The position numbers and the translations under genes were made by a program. Below, piece after piece: positions 14,595-23,031 of a stretch of 32,000 nt of DNA (positions within the stretch are counted from its first letter, which is position 1; each line of letters opens with the position of its first letter). The notes below the pieces were generated by a model. The model ran no database searches, was not told where the DNA came from, and saw nothing but the letters and a program-made list of their open reading frames with translations. Source of the stretch: Myxococcales bacterium (GTDB lineage: Bacteria; Myxococcota_A; Polyangia; Haliangiales; Haliangiaceae); contig JAQBQF010000110.1 of assembly GCA_028287115.1 (NCBI GenBank), positions 1-32,000 on the forward strand, given 5' to 3'.

Positions 14595-15482
14595 ATGCTG
14601 CGAACCATTTCTGTCGTGTTGTTCCTGTCCTCTTCGGCCTTTGCTTCCGGCACGGCCCCGTCACCTGTCGTTGGAGGCACCGCGCCCAGACCTGGTGAAT
14701 GGCCGGATGCGGTCGTCGTGGTCGCCTCGAATGCGCTGTGTACGGGGACGCTGATCGCCCCCGATGTCGTGCTCACCGCCGGGCATTGCATCGACATCCA
14801 TCCGCTCGAAGTCGTCGCGAACACGATCGACTACAGCCAGCCCGGCGGCGAAGCGATGCGCGTCAAATCGGCGACCGCGTATCCCGACTGGGAGAATCAC
14901 TACGACGTCGGCGTGCTCGTCCTCGAGCATCCGCTGTCGGTGAAGCCGCGGGCGGTCGCGAGTGCATGCAAGCTCGCCGGTGCATCGGTGCGGCTCGTCG
15001 GATTCGGCCTCACGACGAAGTCCGGCACCGGTCACAACTCGCTGCTCCAACAGGCGATGCTTCCGGTGATCGACTACGCATGTACGAAGGATCCGGGTTG
15101 CGCGACGGCGGTCGCTCCGAATGGCGAGTTCACCGCCGGTGGTCGCGGCACCGATTCGTGCTTCGGAGACTCCGGTGGTCCGCTGTACATCGACACGCCG
15201 CATGGCGCAGCGGTGATCGGTGTGGTCTCGCGCGGCGAGTCGGCCGCGGGACAACCGTGCGGAGGCGGCGGCATCTACGTGCGCGCCGACAAGGTGATTC
15301 CCTGGGTCGAGAAGGTCACCGGGCGCAAGATCGAGCGAGCCGCGTGTGATGCGCCGGCCGACGAGATCGCCGCGGCCGACGAGGCCGGTTGCTCGGTCGG
15401 CGGGGGCGCGCTCGGGGGTGGCTTGCTCGTCGTGCTCGGCGTGCTGTGGCTGCTGACGATCCCGCGCAGAGTCCCGCGCTAG
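14595..15482 (+). CDS. Trypsin-like serine protease with MYXO-CTERM-like anchor (copy 2)
   Basis: A 295-residue paralogue of the preceding protease: signal peptide (1-18), activation site VVGG (25-28), triad His64 (TAGHC), Asp104 (YDVGVLVL) and Ser193 (GDSGGP), and Asp187 for Arg/Lys specificity. The two share long matching stretches such as CTGTLIAPDVV and GGGGIYVRADK. The C terminus is AGCSVGG, a long hydrophobic helix and RRVPR, again like a surface-sorting tail, but without the Gly/Ser-rich spacer of copy 1. ATG 14595 is chosen because it starts the signal peptide; the upstream TTG is not needed. The pair is a clear tandem duplication that has diverged. Confidence 0.92.
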   Translation: MLRTISVVLFLSSSAFASGTAPSPVVGGTAPRPGEWPDAVVVVASNALCTGTLIAPDVVLTAGHCIDIHPLEVVANTIDYSQPGGEAMRVKSATAYPDWENHYDVGVLVLEHPLSVKPRAVASACKLAGASVRLVGFGLTTKSGTGHNSLLQQAMLPVIDYACTKDPGCATAVAPNGEFTAGGRGTDSCFGDSGGPLYIDTPHGAAVIGVVSRGESAAGQPCGGGGIYVRADKVIPWVEKVTGRKIERAACDAPADEIAAADEAGCSVGGGALGGGLLVVLGVLWLLTIPRRVPR

Positions 15483-15599
15483 CGGATCGGCGGGTGGCGT
15501 GGCTGTCGCTCGGTACGTCGGCTACGCGCCCAAACGTCGCAGGCGATCGAGATCCGTCCGATGCCCGCGGGACGCGACCGGATGATACAACCCTCAGCC

Positions 15600-16814
15600 A
15601 TGGCGAAGATCAAGGTGAAGAATCCCGTCGTCGAGATGGACGGCGACGAGATGACGCGCATCATCTGGCATTTCATCAAGGACAAACTGATCCTTCCGTA
15701 TCTCGAGATCGATCTGAAATATTTCGATCTCGGGATCGAGAACCGCGATCGGACCAACGATCAGGTCACGATCGACTCGGCAAACGCGACGAAGCAGTAC
15801 GGCGTCGCCGTCAAGTGCGCGACGATCACGCCCGACGAAGCGCGCGTCAAAGAGTTCAACCTCAAGGAGATGTGGAAGTCTCCGAACGGGACGATTCGCA
15901 ACATCATCGGCGGCACGATCTTCCGCGAGCCGATCATCTGCAAGAATGTTCCACGCCTCGTGCCGGGCTGGACGCGGCCGATCGTCGTCGGCCGTCACGC
16001 GTTCGGCGATCAGTACAAAGCGACGGACTTCGTCGTTCCGGGTCCGGGCACGCTGACGATGACGTACACGCCGAAAGATGGCGGCAAGCCGACCGAGTAC
16101 AAGGTCTTCGACTTCCCCGGCGGTGGCGTTGCGCTCGGCATGTACAACCTCGACGACCAGATCGTTGGATTTGCGCGGAGCTGTCTCAACTACGGCCTCA
16201 ACCGCGGATGGCCGGTGTATCTGTCGACGAAGAACACGATCCTCAAGAAGTACGACGGTCGGTTCAAGGATCTGTTCCAGAAGGTCTTCGACAGCGAGTT
16301 CGCCGACAAGTTCAAGGCGAAGGGCATCGTCTACGAGCACCGCTTGATCGACGACATGGTCGCGTCCGCGCTCAAGTGGGACGGCGGGTTCGTGTGGGCG
16401 TGCAAGAACTACGACGGCGATGTGCAGTCTGACTCCGTGGCGCAGGGCTTCGGGTCGCTCGGCCTCATGACCTCCGTGCTGATGACGCCCGACGCGAAGA
16501 CCGTCGAGGCCGAAGCCGCGCACGGCACGGTGACGCGTCACTACCGCGAGCATCAGAAGGGCAAGCCGACGTCGACGAACCCGATCGCCTCGATCTATGC
16601 GTGGACGCAGGGGCTCAAGTATCGCGGCAACTTCGACAACACGCCCGAGGTCGTGAAGTTCGCGGACGCGCTCGAGCACGTCTGCATCGATACCGTCGAG
16701 TCGGGCAAGATGACGAAGGATCTGGCGGTCTTGATCGGGCCGAATCAGCCGCACCTGACGACCGAGCAGTTTCTCGACGCGCTCGATGCCGGGTTGCGCA
16801 AGAAGCTAGGCTGA
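15600..16814 (+). CDS. icd: NADP-dependent isocitrate dehydrogenase, eukaryote-like dimeric type
   Basis: A 404-residue enzyme that oxidatively decarboxylates isocitrate to 2-oxoglutarate with NADP in the TCA cycle. It belongs to the homodimeric subfamily that includes human IDH1/IDH2 rather than the E. coli type. With the ATG at 15600 the residue numbers match IDH1: Ser94 and Arg100 (KSPNGTIRN), Arg109 (FRE) and Arg132 (GRHAFGDQY), the isocitrate-binding residues. The metal-binding RLIDDMVA segment and the NADP-binding [11 protein letters not shown] are also present. The next gene starts 13 bp downstream and probably shares the transcript. mdh lies about 1 kb further on, in the opposite orientation. 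Confidence 0.97.
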   Translation: MAKIKVKNPVVEMDGDEMTRIIWHFIKDKLILPYLEIDLKYFDLGIENRDRTNDQVTIDSANATKQYGVAVKCATITPDEARVKEFNLKEMWKSPNGTIRNIIGGTIFREPIICKNVPRLVPGWTRPIVVGRHAFGDQYKATDFVVPGPGTLTMTYTPKDGGKPTEYKVFDFPGGGVALGMYNLDDQIVGFARSCLNYGLNRGWPVYLSTKNTILKKYDGRFKDLFQKVFDSEFADKFKAKGIVYEHRLIDDMVASALKWDGGFVWACKNYDGDVQSDSVAQGFGSLGLMTSVLMTPDAKTVEAEAAHGTVTRHYREHQKGKPTSTNPIASIYAWTQGLKYRGNFDNTPEVVKFADALEHVCIDTVESGKMTKDLAVLIGPNQPHLTTEQFLDALDAGLRKKLG

Positions 16815-16827
16815 GCCAAAGGCTCGC

Positions 16828-17721
16828 GTGATCGAAGAGATCGAGAGTGTCGGTTCGATCTCGCGCGCCGAGCTCGATGCGCGCGATCGCCCCTTACGAA
16901 TCATCGGCGGCGCACGCGCGATGCGTGCGGTCGCGCGCTGGGGGCCCGGGGATCTCGCCGGCCGCATCGGGGACGTCGAGATCGCGTTCAAGCTCTCGGC
17001 GAACGGAAAGCACCCCAACTTTCACGCGCCGACGCTCGCCGAGGCCTTCGCACGCGGCCGTGGCACGGTTCGCGAATTCCTCGCTCTGATCACGGGCGGC
17101 CCGCGCGAAGAGCGCGCGCGTTATCTATTCACCGGCGACGAACAGTTCCTGGTCAAGCGCCGCAACGGGATCACCGAGACCAGCCCGCACCTCGCAGCGC
17201 TCCTCGAAGACCTCGAGGTGCCGGCGCAGATCTCGCCGGACCGCCTCTACACGATCTGGGCGTGGTTCAGCGGGCCCGGCGTGCGGACCTGGACGCACTA
17301 CGACAACAACGCCTGTCACAACCTCAACGCGCAGATCACCGGCACCAAGACGTGCCTGCTGTTCGAGCCGCGACAGCTCGCACGGCTCGCTCCGTTTCCG
17401 CTCGGCGGCGCGAACCCCGCATATAACTGCAGCCAGCTCGACGCGGACACGCTGCCTCCCGAGATCCCGCGGATCACGACGCGACTCGAGCCCGGTGACC
17501 TGCTGTTCATCCCGGCGTGGTGGCTCCACGCGTTCCATCACCTCGGCGACTTCAACAGCAACGTCAACTGGTGGTGGAAGCCAGCGGTGCCGGTTGAAAA
17601 TCCGGTCTCGCGCCGCCAGCAGCTGATCGATCTCGTCACCGCCGCGGGCGTCAAGCCGTCACCGGGCTCGGCGGAAGCGATCCTGCTCGGCAAGCTCGAC
17701 GCCGCCGCGATCGCGGATTGA
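16828..17721 (+). CDS. JmjC/cupin_8-type Fe(II)/2-oxoglutarate oxygenase-like protein
   Basis: A 297-residue protein with the cupin_8/JmjC fold. The iron-binding triad is His157, Asp159 (THYDNN) and His234 (FIPAWWLHAFHH), and Lys174 (TGTKTCLLFEP) is placed to bind 2-oxoglutarate. The WWWKP near 248-252 and GDLLFIPAWW are characteristic of the hydroxylase-like members (FIH/JMJD5 type). The substrate is unknown; protein or tRNA hydroxylation are family possibilities. It starts with GTG 13 bp after icd, whose product is 2-oxoglutarate, the expected co-substrate, which makes the pairing sensible. Its last 26 codons, including the stop, are duplicated just downstream in decayed form. Confidence 0.86.
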   Translation: MIEEIESVGSISRAELDARDRPLRIIGGARAMRAVARWGPGDLAGRIGDVEIAFKLSANGKHPNFHAPTLAEAFARGRGTVREFLALITGGPREERARYLFTGDEQFLVKRRNGITETSPHLAALLEDLEVPAQISPDRLYTIWAWFSGPGVRTWTHYDNNACHNLNAQITGTKTCLLFEPRQLARLAPFPLGGANPAYNCSQLDADTLPPEIPRITTRLEPGDLLFIPAWWLHAFHHLGDFNSNVNWWWKPAVPVENPVSRRQQLIDLVTAAGVKPSPGSAEAILLGKLDAAAIAD

Positions 17722-17799
17722 TCGGGCGTCGAGTCGTCGCCGGGCTCCGCGGACGCAAATTTGCTCGGCAAGCTCGACGCCGCCGCGATCACGGATTGA
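17644..17799 (+). repeat. 78-bp imperfect tandem duplication of the cupin_8 gene 3' end
   Basis: The final 26 codons of the cupin_8 gene (17644-17721) recur immediately downstream at 17722-17799. I count about eleven mismatches and no gaps, and both copies end in the same GATTGA stop. The second copy still reads in frame as SGVESSPGSADANLLGKL and onward to its own stop, so the differences are substitutions only. The second copy is not expected to be translated, since the first stop is intact. Confidence 0.85.
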
Positions 17800-17859
17800 T
17801 CGCGGCTCGTCGATGCTTGCGATCACATCGATCGCGAGCGCCTTACAACAGATGATCGT

Positions 17860-18807
17860 TTAGCCGAGAAAGCCGCGCGCGATGTTCATCAACTCGGTGT
17901 TCGCGGCGACGGACTTGCCGAACGCTTCCTTCTCGGACGGCGACAGCTCGAACTCGTAGATCCGCTCGGCGCCCTTCGCCGAGAGCTTCACGGGCACGCC
18001 GACGAAGGCGCCCTTGACGCCGAACTCACCGTTGAGCTCGACCGAGCACGGCAACACGCGGCCCTGGTTGCGCACGATCGCTTCGACCATCAGCGCGGTG
18101 CCGGAGCCGGGAGCGAGCCAAGCCGAGGTTCCGATCAGGCCGGTCAGCGTCGCGCCGCCCTTCTTCGTGTTCTCGACGACTTCGTTCAGCTTCTCGGGCG
18201 ACAGGAACTTGCTGACCGGCACGTTACCGATCGTCGCGGTCGACAGGATCGGCACCATGTCTTTGTCGGTGTGCGCGCCGAGGACGATCGCCTGGACGTC
18301 TTCGACCGACACGCCCGCCGCGAGCGCGAGGTACGTGCGGAACCGCGCCGAATCGAGAACGCCGGCAGAGCCGACGACGCGCTCGCGCGGAAACCCCGTC
18401 ACCTGCTTCGCTACGAACACCATCGCGTCGAGCGGATTCGAGACCACGATGAGCACGCAGTTCGGCGCGTACTTCTTCACGTCGCCGCAGATACCTTTGA
18501 CGATACCCGCGTTGATGTTGATCAGCTCCTCGCGCGACTGGCCGGGCTTCCGCGGTACGCCGGCCGTCATCACGACGACATCGGCGTCCTGCATCGCTTC
18601 GGACTTGTCGGTCGCGACGAAGCTCGTGTTGTTGAAGCCCTCCCACGGGCCGCACTGAGTCAGATCGAGTGCTCGACCTTCGGCGGGACCGGCTTTGATA
18701 TCGATGAGCACCAGCTCGCCGAGCTCTTTTTGCGCGGCCCACTGAGCGACGGCTGCACCGACGTTGCCGCCGGCTCCAACGATTGCGATCTTCGGACGCT
18801 TGATCAT
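17860..18807 (-). CDS. mdh: Malate dehydrogenase (LDH-like type)
   Basis: A 315-residue NAD-dependent enzyme interconverting malate and oxaloacetate in the TCA cycle. The Rossmann motif is GAGGNVG (11-17), with Asp36 favouring NAD. The active-site loop has PRKPGQSREEL, where Arg86 marks malate rather than lactate specificity (lactate dehydrogenases carry Gln), followed by Arg92; then SNPLD (Asn124), LDSARFR (Asp152, Arg155) and the catalytic His179 in GAHTDKDMVP. GAHTDKD, where most relatives have GGHGD, is a slightly unusual variant but keeps the catalytic His. It converges on the icd-cupin_8 pair and is divergent from the DUF3857 genes. Confidence 0.96.
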   Translation of the reverse strand: MIKRPKIAIVGAGGNVGAAVAQWAAQKELGELVLIDIKAGPAEGRALDLTQCGPWEGFNNTSFVATDKSEAMQDADVVVMTAGVPRKPGQSREELININAGIVKGICGDVKKYAPNCVLIVVSNPLDAMVFVAKQVTGFPRERVVGSAGVLDSARFRTYLALAAGVSVEDVQAIVLGAHTDKDMVPILSTATIGNVPVSKFLSPEKLNEVVENTKKGGATLTGLIGTSAWLAPGSGTALMVEAIVRNQGRVLPCSVELNGEFGVKGAFVGVPVKLSAKGAERIYEFELSPSEKEAFGKSVAANTELMNIARGFLG

Positions 18808-18863
18808 GTTGCCGGTTCATACCGCCGGTGCGCGCGCGTTGGCAAGGGAGGGGCGAGGGGGAG

Positions 18864-18906
18864 TGCGACGCTGCTGCGACGTCACTGCGACGGCATATTT
18901 CGTCGC
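18864..18906. promoter_or_regulatory. Three TGCGACG repeats at 11-bp spacing plus an inverted half-site
   Basis: TGCGACG occurs at 18864, 18875 and 18886, exactly one per 11 bp, so the copies lie on the same face of the helix. An inverted copy CGTCGC (18901-18906) forms GCGACG-N8-CGTCGC with the third repeat. This lies between the divergent mdh and DUF3857 genes and is a plausible operator for either. No known regulator motif is recognised. Confidence 0.45.
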
Positions 18907-18945
18907 CATGAGACCGGAGTGAGCAACGAAGCCAGGAGGTTTTCG

Positions 18946-19002
18946 ATGGTGCGTATCAGCTCACGTGGTACGCCAACCTCCACTACAGGGAGGTCCAGAT
19001 GA
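18946..19002 (+). CDS. Possible 18-residue leader peptide
   Basis: A short frame starts at ATG 18946 with a perfect AGGAGG ribosome-binding site 7 nt upstream and ends in a TGA that overlaps the ATG of the next gene (ATGA, 18999-19002). The peptide is basic and rich in Ser, Thr and Arg, without the run of one amino acid typical of attenuators. The downstream gene has its own strong site, AGGGAGG, inside this frame. It could couple or regulate translation of the DUF3857 gene, or be chance. No peptide function is suggested. Confidence 0.35.
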   Translation: MVRISSRGTPTSTTGRSR

Positions 19003-20975
19003 GGCGTGTGTTCTCGATTCTAGTCATGCTCGCGGCGGTGGCAGGCCCGGCGTCTGCCGACACGGATGCGCGGATCCTTGACGCGATCAAGAAGGTCAAG
19101 TCGACCGATTATCCCAGCGCGAACACGCTGACGATCCTCACGGAGCAGGCCGTCGTGTATCAACCGGACGGCCAGTTCACGAACACGCAGCATGACGCGA
19201 CGCTCGTCCTGACAACGACCGGCAAGTCGGAAGTCGCGAGCCACACGCTTCATTACACGAAAGACGCCGAGAAGATGGAGGTCGTCTCGGCGCAGGTCGT
19301 CAAGAAGGACGGCTCGGTCGTCCCGGTCGACAAGAAAGACATCCAGGACGTCGAAGAGAGCGGTGATGCGAACATCTACGACCCGCAAGGCCGCGCCATC
19401 AAGATCACGTTCGCCGGGATCGCGGTCGGCGATGTCGTCGAGGTGAGCTCCAAGCTGACGCGGACCTTGCCGACGCGCGTCGGCTACTTCAACGACGCGA
19501 CCAACTTCCAGTCCGGCGAGCCCGCGCTCGAGCGGACCTACGCGGTCGATGGGCCGGCGTCGCTGCCGCTGACCGTCGAGATCTATCACCCCGATCGCGG
19601 CGGCAAGATCGAAGCGACGAAGTCCAAGGTCGGCGACCGCATTCACTACAAGTGGACCGCGAAGAACGTCGCGCAGCTCGTCCCCGAGGCGGCGATGGAC
19701 GTCACGACCGAAATCCCGATGGTGGTCGTGACGACCGATCCGAGCTGGCAGCACTTCTCGCAGTGGTGGGCGCAGCTCACCGAATCCAAGCTGAAGGTGA
19801 CACCCGAGCTCAAGAAGAAGGTCGCCGACCTCACCAAAGACGCGAAGACGGAGGACGAGAAGATCAAGGCGCTCTATGACTTCGTCGCGCAGGACATTCG
19901 TTATCGCGGTCTCGGCATCGGTCCGCGCACCGGCTACACGCCGCGAACCGCGAACGAGACCTTCACGTCGCGCTGGGGCGTCTGCCGCGATGTCTCGATC
20001 CTGCTGACCTCGATGCTGCGTGAAGCGGGCATGGAGGCGTACCCGGTGATCACGAACATGGGCGAGCCGGTGCTGCCGAAGGTCGCGTACGACGGCTTCA
20101 ACCACGCGATCGTCGCGATGCCGAAGAAGGGCGGCGGCTGGACGTTTCTCGATCCGACCGCGAAGAACAACAACTCGCTACTGCCCGGCTACGAGGCCGA
20201 ACAGACCACGCTCGTCGCAACCCTCAAGGGCGAGCCCCTCACGGCGACGCCGGCGCTCGATCCCAGCGCGAACATGGGCCACGCGATCGCGACCACCATG
20301 ATCAACGCCGACGGCTCGATGACGTCGAAGGTCAAGCTCGAGACCAAGGGCATGTTCGATCTGATCGTGCGTACGATCGCCGCGACGATGTCGACGGATC
20401 AGCAGAAGGAGATGATCGAGTCGGTCCTCCACTTCTCGTTGCCCGACGCGCAGATCGTCAAACTCGAGATGACGAGCGCCCTCGCGCTGTTCAGCCCGAT
20501 GCAGATCGATCTCGAGATCAAGGTCCCGAACGCGGTGCCGAAGACCGGCGACTTCCGGCTCGCACGTACGCTCGTCACCTCGGGCGCACTCGGTCTCGTC
20601 GAGAACCTCTTGCCGAAGGTGCTCGGCTCGCTCCCGAATCGCAAGTTCGGCCTCGACGCACACGTCACGTTCGCCTACGACCAAGACGAGACGATCACGC
20701 TTCCCGCGGACATGAAGATCATCGCGCTTCCGAACGACGCGAAGGCAGTGAACAAGGTCTCGCAGGTGAGCTCGTCCTGCTCGCGCAAGGATGCGACCAC
20801 GGTGACGTGCCACCGCTCGTTCCAGCTCAAGAGCCGGTTCATCGACACGACGCAATACAAGGAGCTGCGCAGCTCGCTCGCGTCCTTCGGTCAGATCGCG
20901 CACCAGCCGGTGATCCTCGCCGGGGGGCGGAGTGAATCCGCCCCCGTTCATCCCGGGGCAGGAGGTGCCAAGTGA
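18999..20975 (+). CDS. Exported DUF3857/transglutaminase-like protein, intact triad
   Basis: A 658-residue protein with a signal peptide (1-20, ending PASA before DT). Residues about 40-245 form the beta-rich DUF3857 domain, followed by a transglutaminase-like cysteine-protease fold with Cys329 (SRWGVCRDVSILL), His369 (FNHAI) and Asp385 (FLDPT), a complete catalytic triad. A further beta-rich domain (about 420-640) follows. Such proteins are periplasmic; their reactions are mostly uncharacterised, with peptide-bond cleavage or cross-linking as family possibilities. The ATG follows AGGGAGG at good distance. Its stop overlaps the GTG of a paralogue, so the two are coupled and may act together. 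Confidence 0.88.
   Translation: MRRVFSILVMLAAVAGPASADTDARILDAIKKVKSTDYPSANTLTILTEQAVVYQPDGQFTNTQHDATLVLTTTGKSEVASHTLHYTKDAEKMEVVSAQVVKKDGSVVPVDKKDIQDVEESGDANIYDPQGRAIKITFAGIAVGDVVEVSSKLTRTLPTRVGYFNDATNFQSGEPALERTYAVDGPASLPLTVEIYHPDRGGKIEATKSKVGDRIHYKWTAKNVAQLVPEAAMDVTTEIPMVVVTTDPSWQHFSQWWAQLTESKLKVTPELKKKVADLTKDAKTEDEKIKALYDFVAQDIRYRGLGIGPRTGYTPRTANETFTSRWGVCRDVSILLTSMLREAGMEAYPVITNMGEPVLPKVAYDGFNHAIVAMPKKGGGWTFLDPTAKNNNSLLPGYEAEQTTLVATLKGEPLTATPALDPSANMGHAIATTMINADGSMTSKVKLETKGMFDLIVRTIAATMSTDQQKEMIESVLHFSLPDAQIVKLEMTSALALFSPMQIDLEIKVPNAVPKTGDFRLARTLVTSGALGLVENLLPKVLGSLPNRKFGLDAHVTFAYDQDETITLPADMKIIALPNDAKAVNKVSQVSSSCSRKDATTVTCHRSFQLKSRFIDTTQYKELRSSLASFGQIAHQPVILAGGRSESAPVHPGAGGAK
20923..20945 (+). 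promoter_or_regulatory. Strong GC hairpin ahead of the second DUF3857 gene
   Basis: GGGGGCGGA (20923-20931) pairs perfectly with TCCGCCCCC (20937-20945) around a 5-nt loop. It lies within the last codons of the first DUF3857 gene and 26 nt before the GTG of the second, just ahead of its AGGAGGT site. There is no T-tract, so it is not an intrinsic terminator. It could modulate mRNA stability or translation of the second gene. Confidence 0.45.
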
Positions 20976-22987
20976 TCAAGGCCCTCGCGATCGCCATCCT
21001 CGCATTGGCGGCGTGCAAGAGCTCCGAGAGCTCGGAGAAGCCCGCCACGCAGAAGACACAGACGCCGGGCGCCGATCCCTGGTCGAAGGACAAGGGCCCG
21101 AAGGTCGATCCGAAGACGGCGAAGGATCCGGATCTCGCGACGATGATCGAGCTCGCGAAGAACGGGCCCGATCAAACGGCCTACCCGCAAGCCGATGCGA
21201 TCGTCGCGCTCGACCGCGATGACATCTCGATCGGGATCGACGGCACGGTCACCGAGCATCACAAATCGATCGTCAAGCTCCTCGATGCGCAACGCGGCAA
21301 GGAGAAGTTCGCCGACGTTCACATCGGGTTCGACACGAAGCGGCAACAATTGACGATCCAGACGGCGCGCACGGTCAACGCCGACGGCGAGCCGCACGTC
21401 GCGTCGCCCGAAGAGATCGGCGACATCGTGCCTCCGCGTCTCGCCGATGCGACGATCTACTCCGACGTGCGAGAGCGCGTCGTGTCGTTTCCCGCGGTCG
21501 ACAAAGGCTCGGTCGTCGAGCTCGAGTACACGCGGACGACGCAGGCGACGCCGGATGCGCCGATGGGCGGCGAGCAGATGCTCGGCCAGTGGGATCCGGT
21601 GCTCGAGCGCATCGTGACGATCACGGTTGCGACCAGCGCGTCTCCGAAGCTCGAAGTCGTCGGAGCGGATCTCAAAGCGACCGAGTCCTCGACTCCCGAC
21701 GGCCACATGTGGACGTACAAGCTCGAGAAGCTTCCGGATCAACATCCCGAGCAAGCCTCCCCGGCGGACGCCGCGGTGTTGCCGCGCCTCCTCTACAGCT
21801 TTCAGCCGAGCTGGGCGAAGGTGCTCGAGCCGGTCGCAGAGCGGTTCTTGCGCGCGTCGGTTCCAGCGACGCCGACCCCGGCGATCAAGCAAGAAGCCGA
21901 ACGGATCACCGAAGGTGCGAAGTCCGAGACCGACAAGGCCTCCAAGCTCTATGCGTTCGTCGCGCACGATATTCGCTCGGTCGATCTGCCGCTCGGATGG
22001 GCCGGTTACGAGCCGCACGCGCCGGACGTCGTCTTGCAAAATCGTTACGCCGATAATCGCGACAAGGTCGGCCTCCTGCTCGCGCTCGCCGCGGCCCAAG
22101 GCATTCAGGGTCGCCCCGTACTCGTGCGAACCGGCCGCGTGCCCGTGATCGCGAGCGTTCCGACGATCGCGCAGTTCGATCACGTGATCGCGAAGCTCAC
22201 CGTCGACGGCAAAGAAGTTTGGGTCGATCCGAGCGACGAATACGGTCAGTACGGCGTCGCGTTCACCGGCGAAGACAACCTCGTGCTACCGCTCGAGAAG
22301 GGCGGCTCCGAGCTCGGCCAACGTCCGCCGCTCGATCCTTCGACGTCGATCTCGCAGGTCAACGCGCAGTTCGCGCTCTCGGCGAACGGAGATCTCGACG
22401 CCAAGTACGCGTACGAGATGTCCGGTTGGTACGCGGATCGCGCGACGGAACAGCTGCGACCGCTCAAAGGCGAGCACCTCACGCAGTTCTTCCAGCAGGC
22501 TGCCGCGGAGCTGTCCGCCGCCGCGCTCGATAAGGGCCACGACGTCGGCGACACGATGAGCGTCTCCGGCGCTTTCAAGGTGACTCACCACGTATCGGTG
22601 CCGGGCTACTCGGCCGCGCAGGGAAATTTCCGCGTGTTCGAGTTGCCGCCCGTGTCGCTCGGTGTCGCCGATGACGCACCGTCGGCGAGCCTCTCGGTCC
22701 GCAAGTATCCGCTCAGCATCGGCGTCCCTCGCACCGAGAAATCAGACGTGACGCTCCAGGTCCCGGCGGGATGGAAAGTGTCCTATGTACCGCCCAAGCT
22801 CGAAGGCTCGTCGGAAGGGGTCAGCTTCTCCTCGGTCTGTACGACGGCAGGGCAGAGCGTGACGTGTCACGACGAGATCAAGCTCGACAAGCTCGTGCTT
22901 CCGGCCGACAAGTACCCGGCATTTCGTGATGCGATCACGAAGCTGCAGGCCTACGAGCGCCGCATCGTGCTGCTGACCAAGGGGTGA
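20972..22987 (+). CDS. DUF3857/transglutaminase-like lipoprotein lacking the catalytic Cys
   Basis: A 671-residue paralogue of the preceding protein, but a lipoprotein: the lipobox is LAAC with Cys15, followed by a Ser/Lys/Thr-rich linker (16-50). The DUF3857 domain spans about 70-280. In the transglutaminase-like region the His (FDHVI, His404) and Asp (WVDPSD, Asp419) are kept, but the catalytic Cys is replaced: NRYADNRDKVGLL stands where the partner has SRWGVCRDVSILL, giving Asn362 at the Cys position. It is therefore probably a pseudo-enzyme that binds rather than cleaves. The GTG start overlaps the upstream stop and has AGGAGGT 5 nt upstream. A partnership with the active paralogue is likely but unproven. 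Confidence 0.85.
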   Translation: MIKALAIAILALAACKSSESSEKPATQKTQTPGADPWSKDKGPKVDPKTAKDPDLATMIELAKNGPDQTAYPQADAIVALDRDDISIGIDGTVTEHHKSIVKLLDAQRGKEKFADVHIGFDTKRQQLTIQTARTVNADGEPHVASPEEIGDIVPPRLADATIYSDVRERVVSFPAVDKGSVVELEYTRTTQATPDAPMGGEQMLGQWDPVLERIVTITVATSASPKLEVVGADLKATESSTPDGHMWTYKLEKLPDQHPEQASPADAAVLPRLLYSFQPSWAKVLEPVAERFLRASVPATPTPAIKQEAERITEGAKSETDKASKLYAFVAHDIRSVDLPLGWAGYEPHAPDVVLQNRYADNRDKVGLLLALAAAQGIQGRPVLVRTGRVPVIASVPTIAQFDHVIAKLTVDGKEVWVDPSDEYGQYGVAFTGEDNLVLPLEKGGSELGQRPPLDPSTSISQVNAQFALSANGDLDAKYAYEMSGWYADRATEQLRPLKGEHLTQFFQQAAAELSAAALDKGHDVGDTMSVSGAFKVTHHVSVPGYSAAQGNFRVFELPPVSLGVADDAPSASLSVRKYPLSIGVPRTEKSDVTLQVPAGWKVSYVPPKLEGSSEGVSFSSVCTTAGQSVTCHDEIKLDKLVLPADKYPAFRDAITKLQAYERRIVLLTKG

Positions 22988-23031
22988 GGCGCGTTGGCTG
23001 GATTCTGACGTCGCGTGGTACCCTTTAGCGG

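Noticed and set aside
15594..16754. Long minus-strand frame opposite icd
   Set aside because: Shadow of a highly conserved gene; composition is Arg/Asp/Val-rich with no domain.
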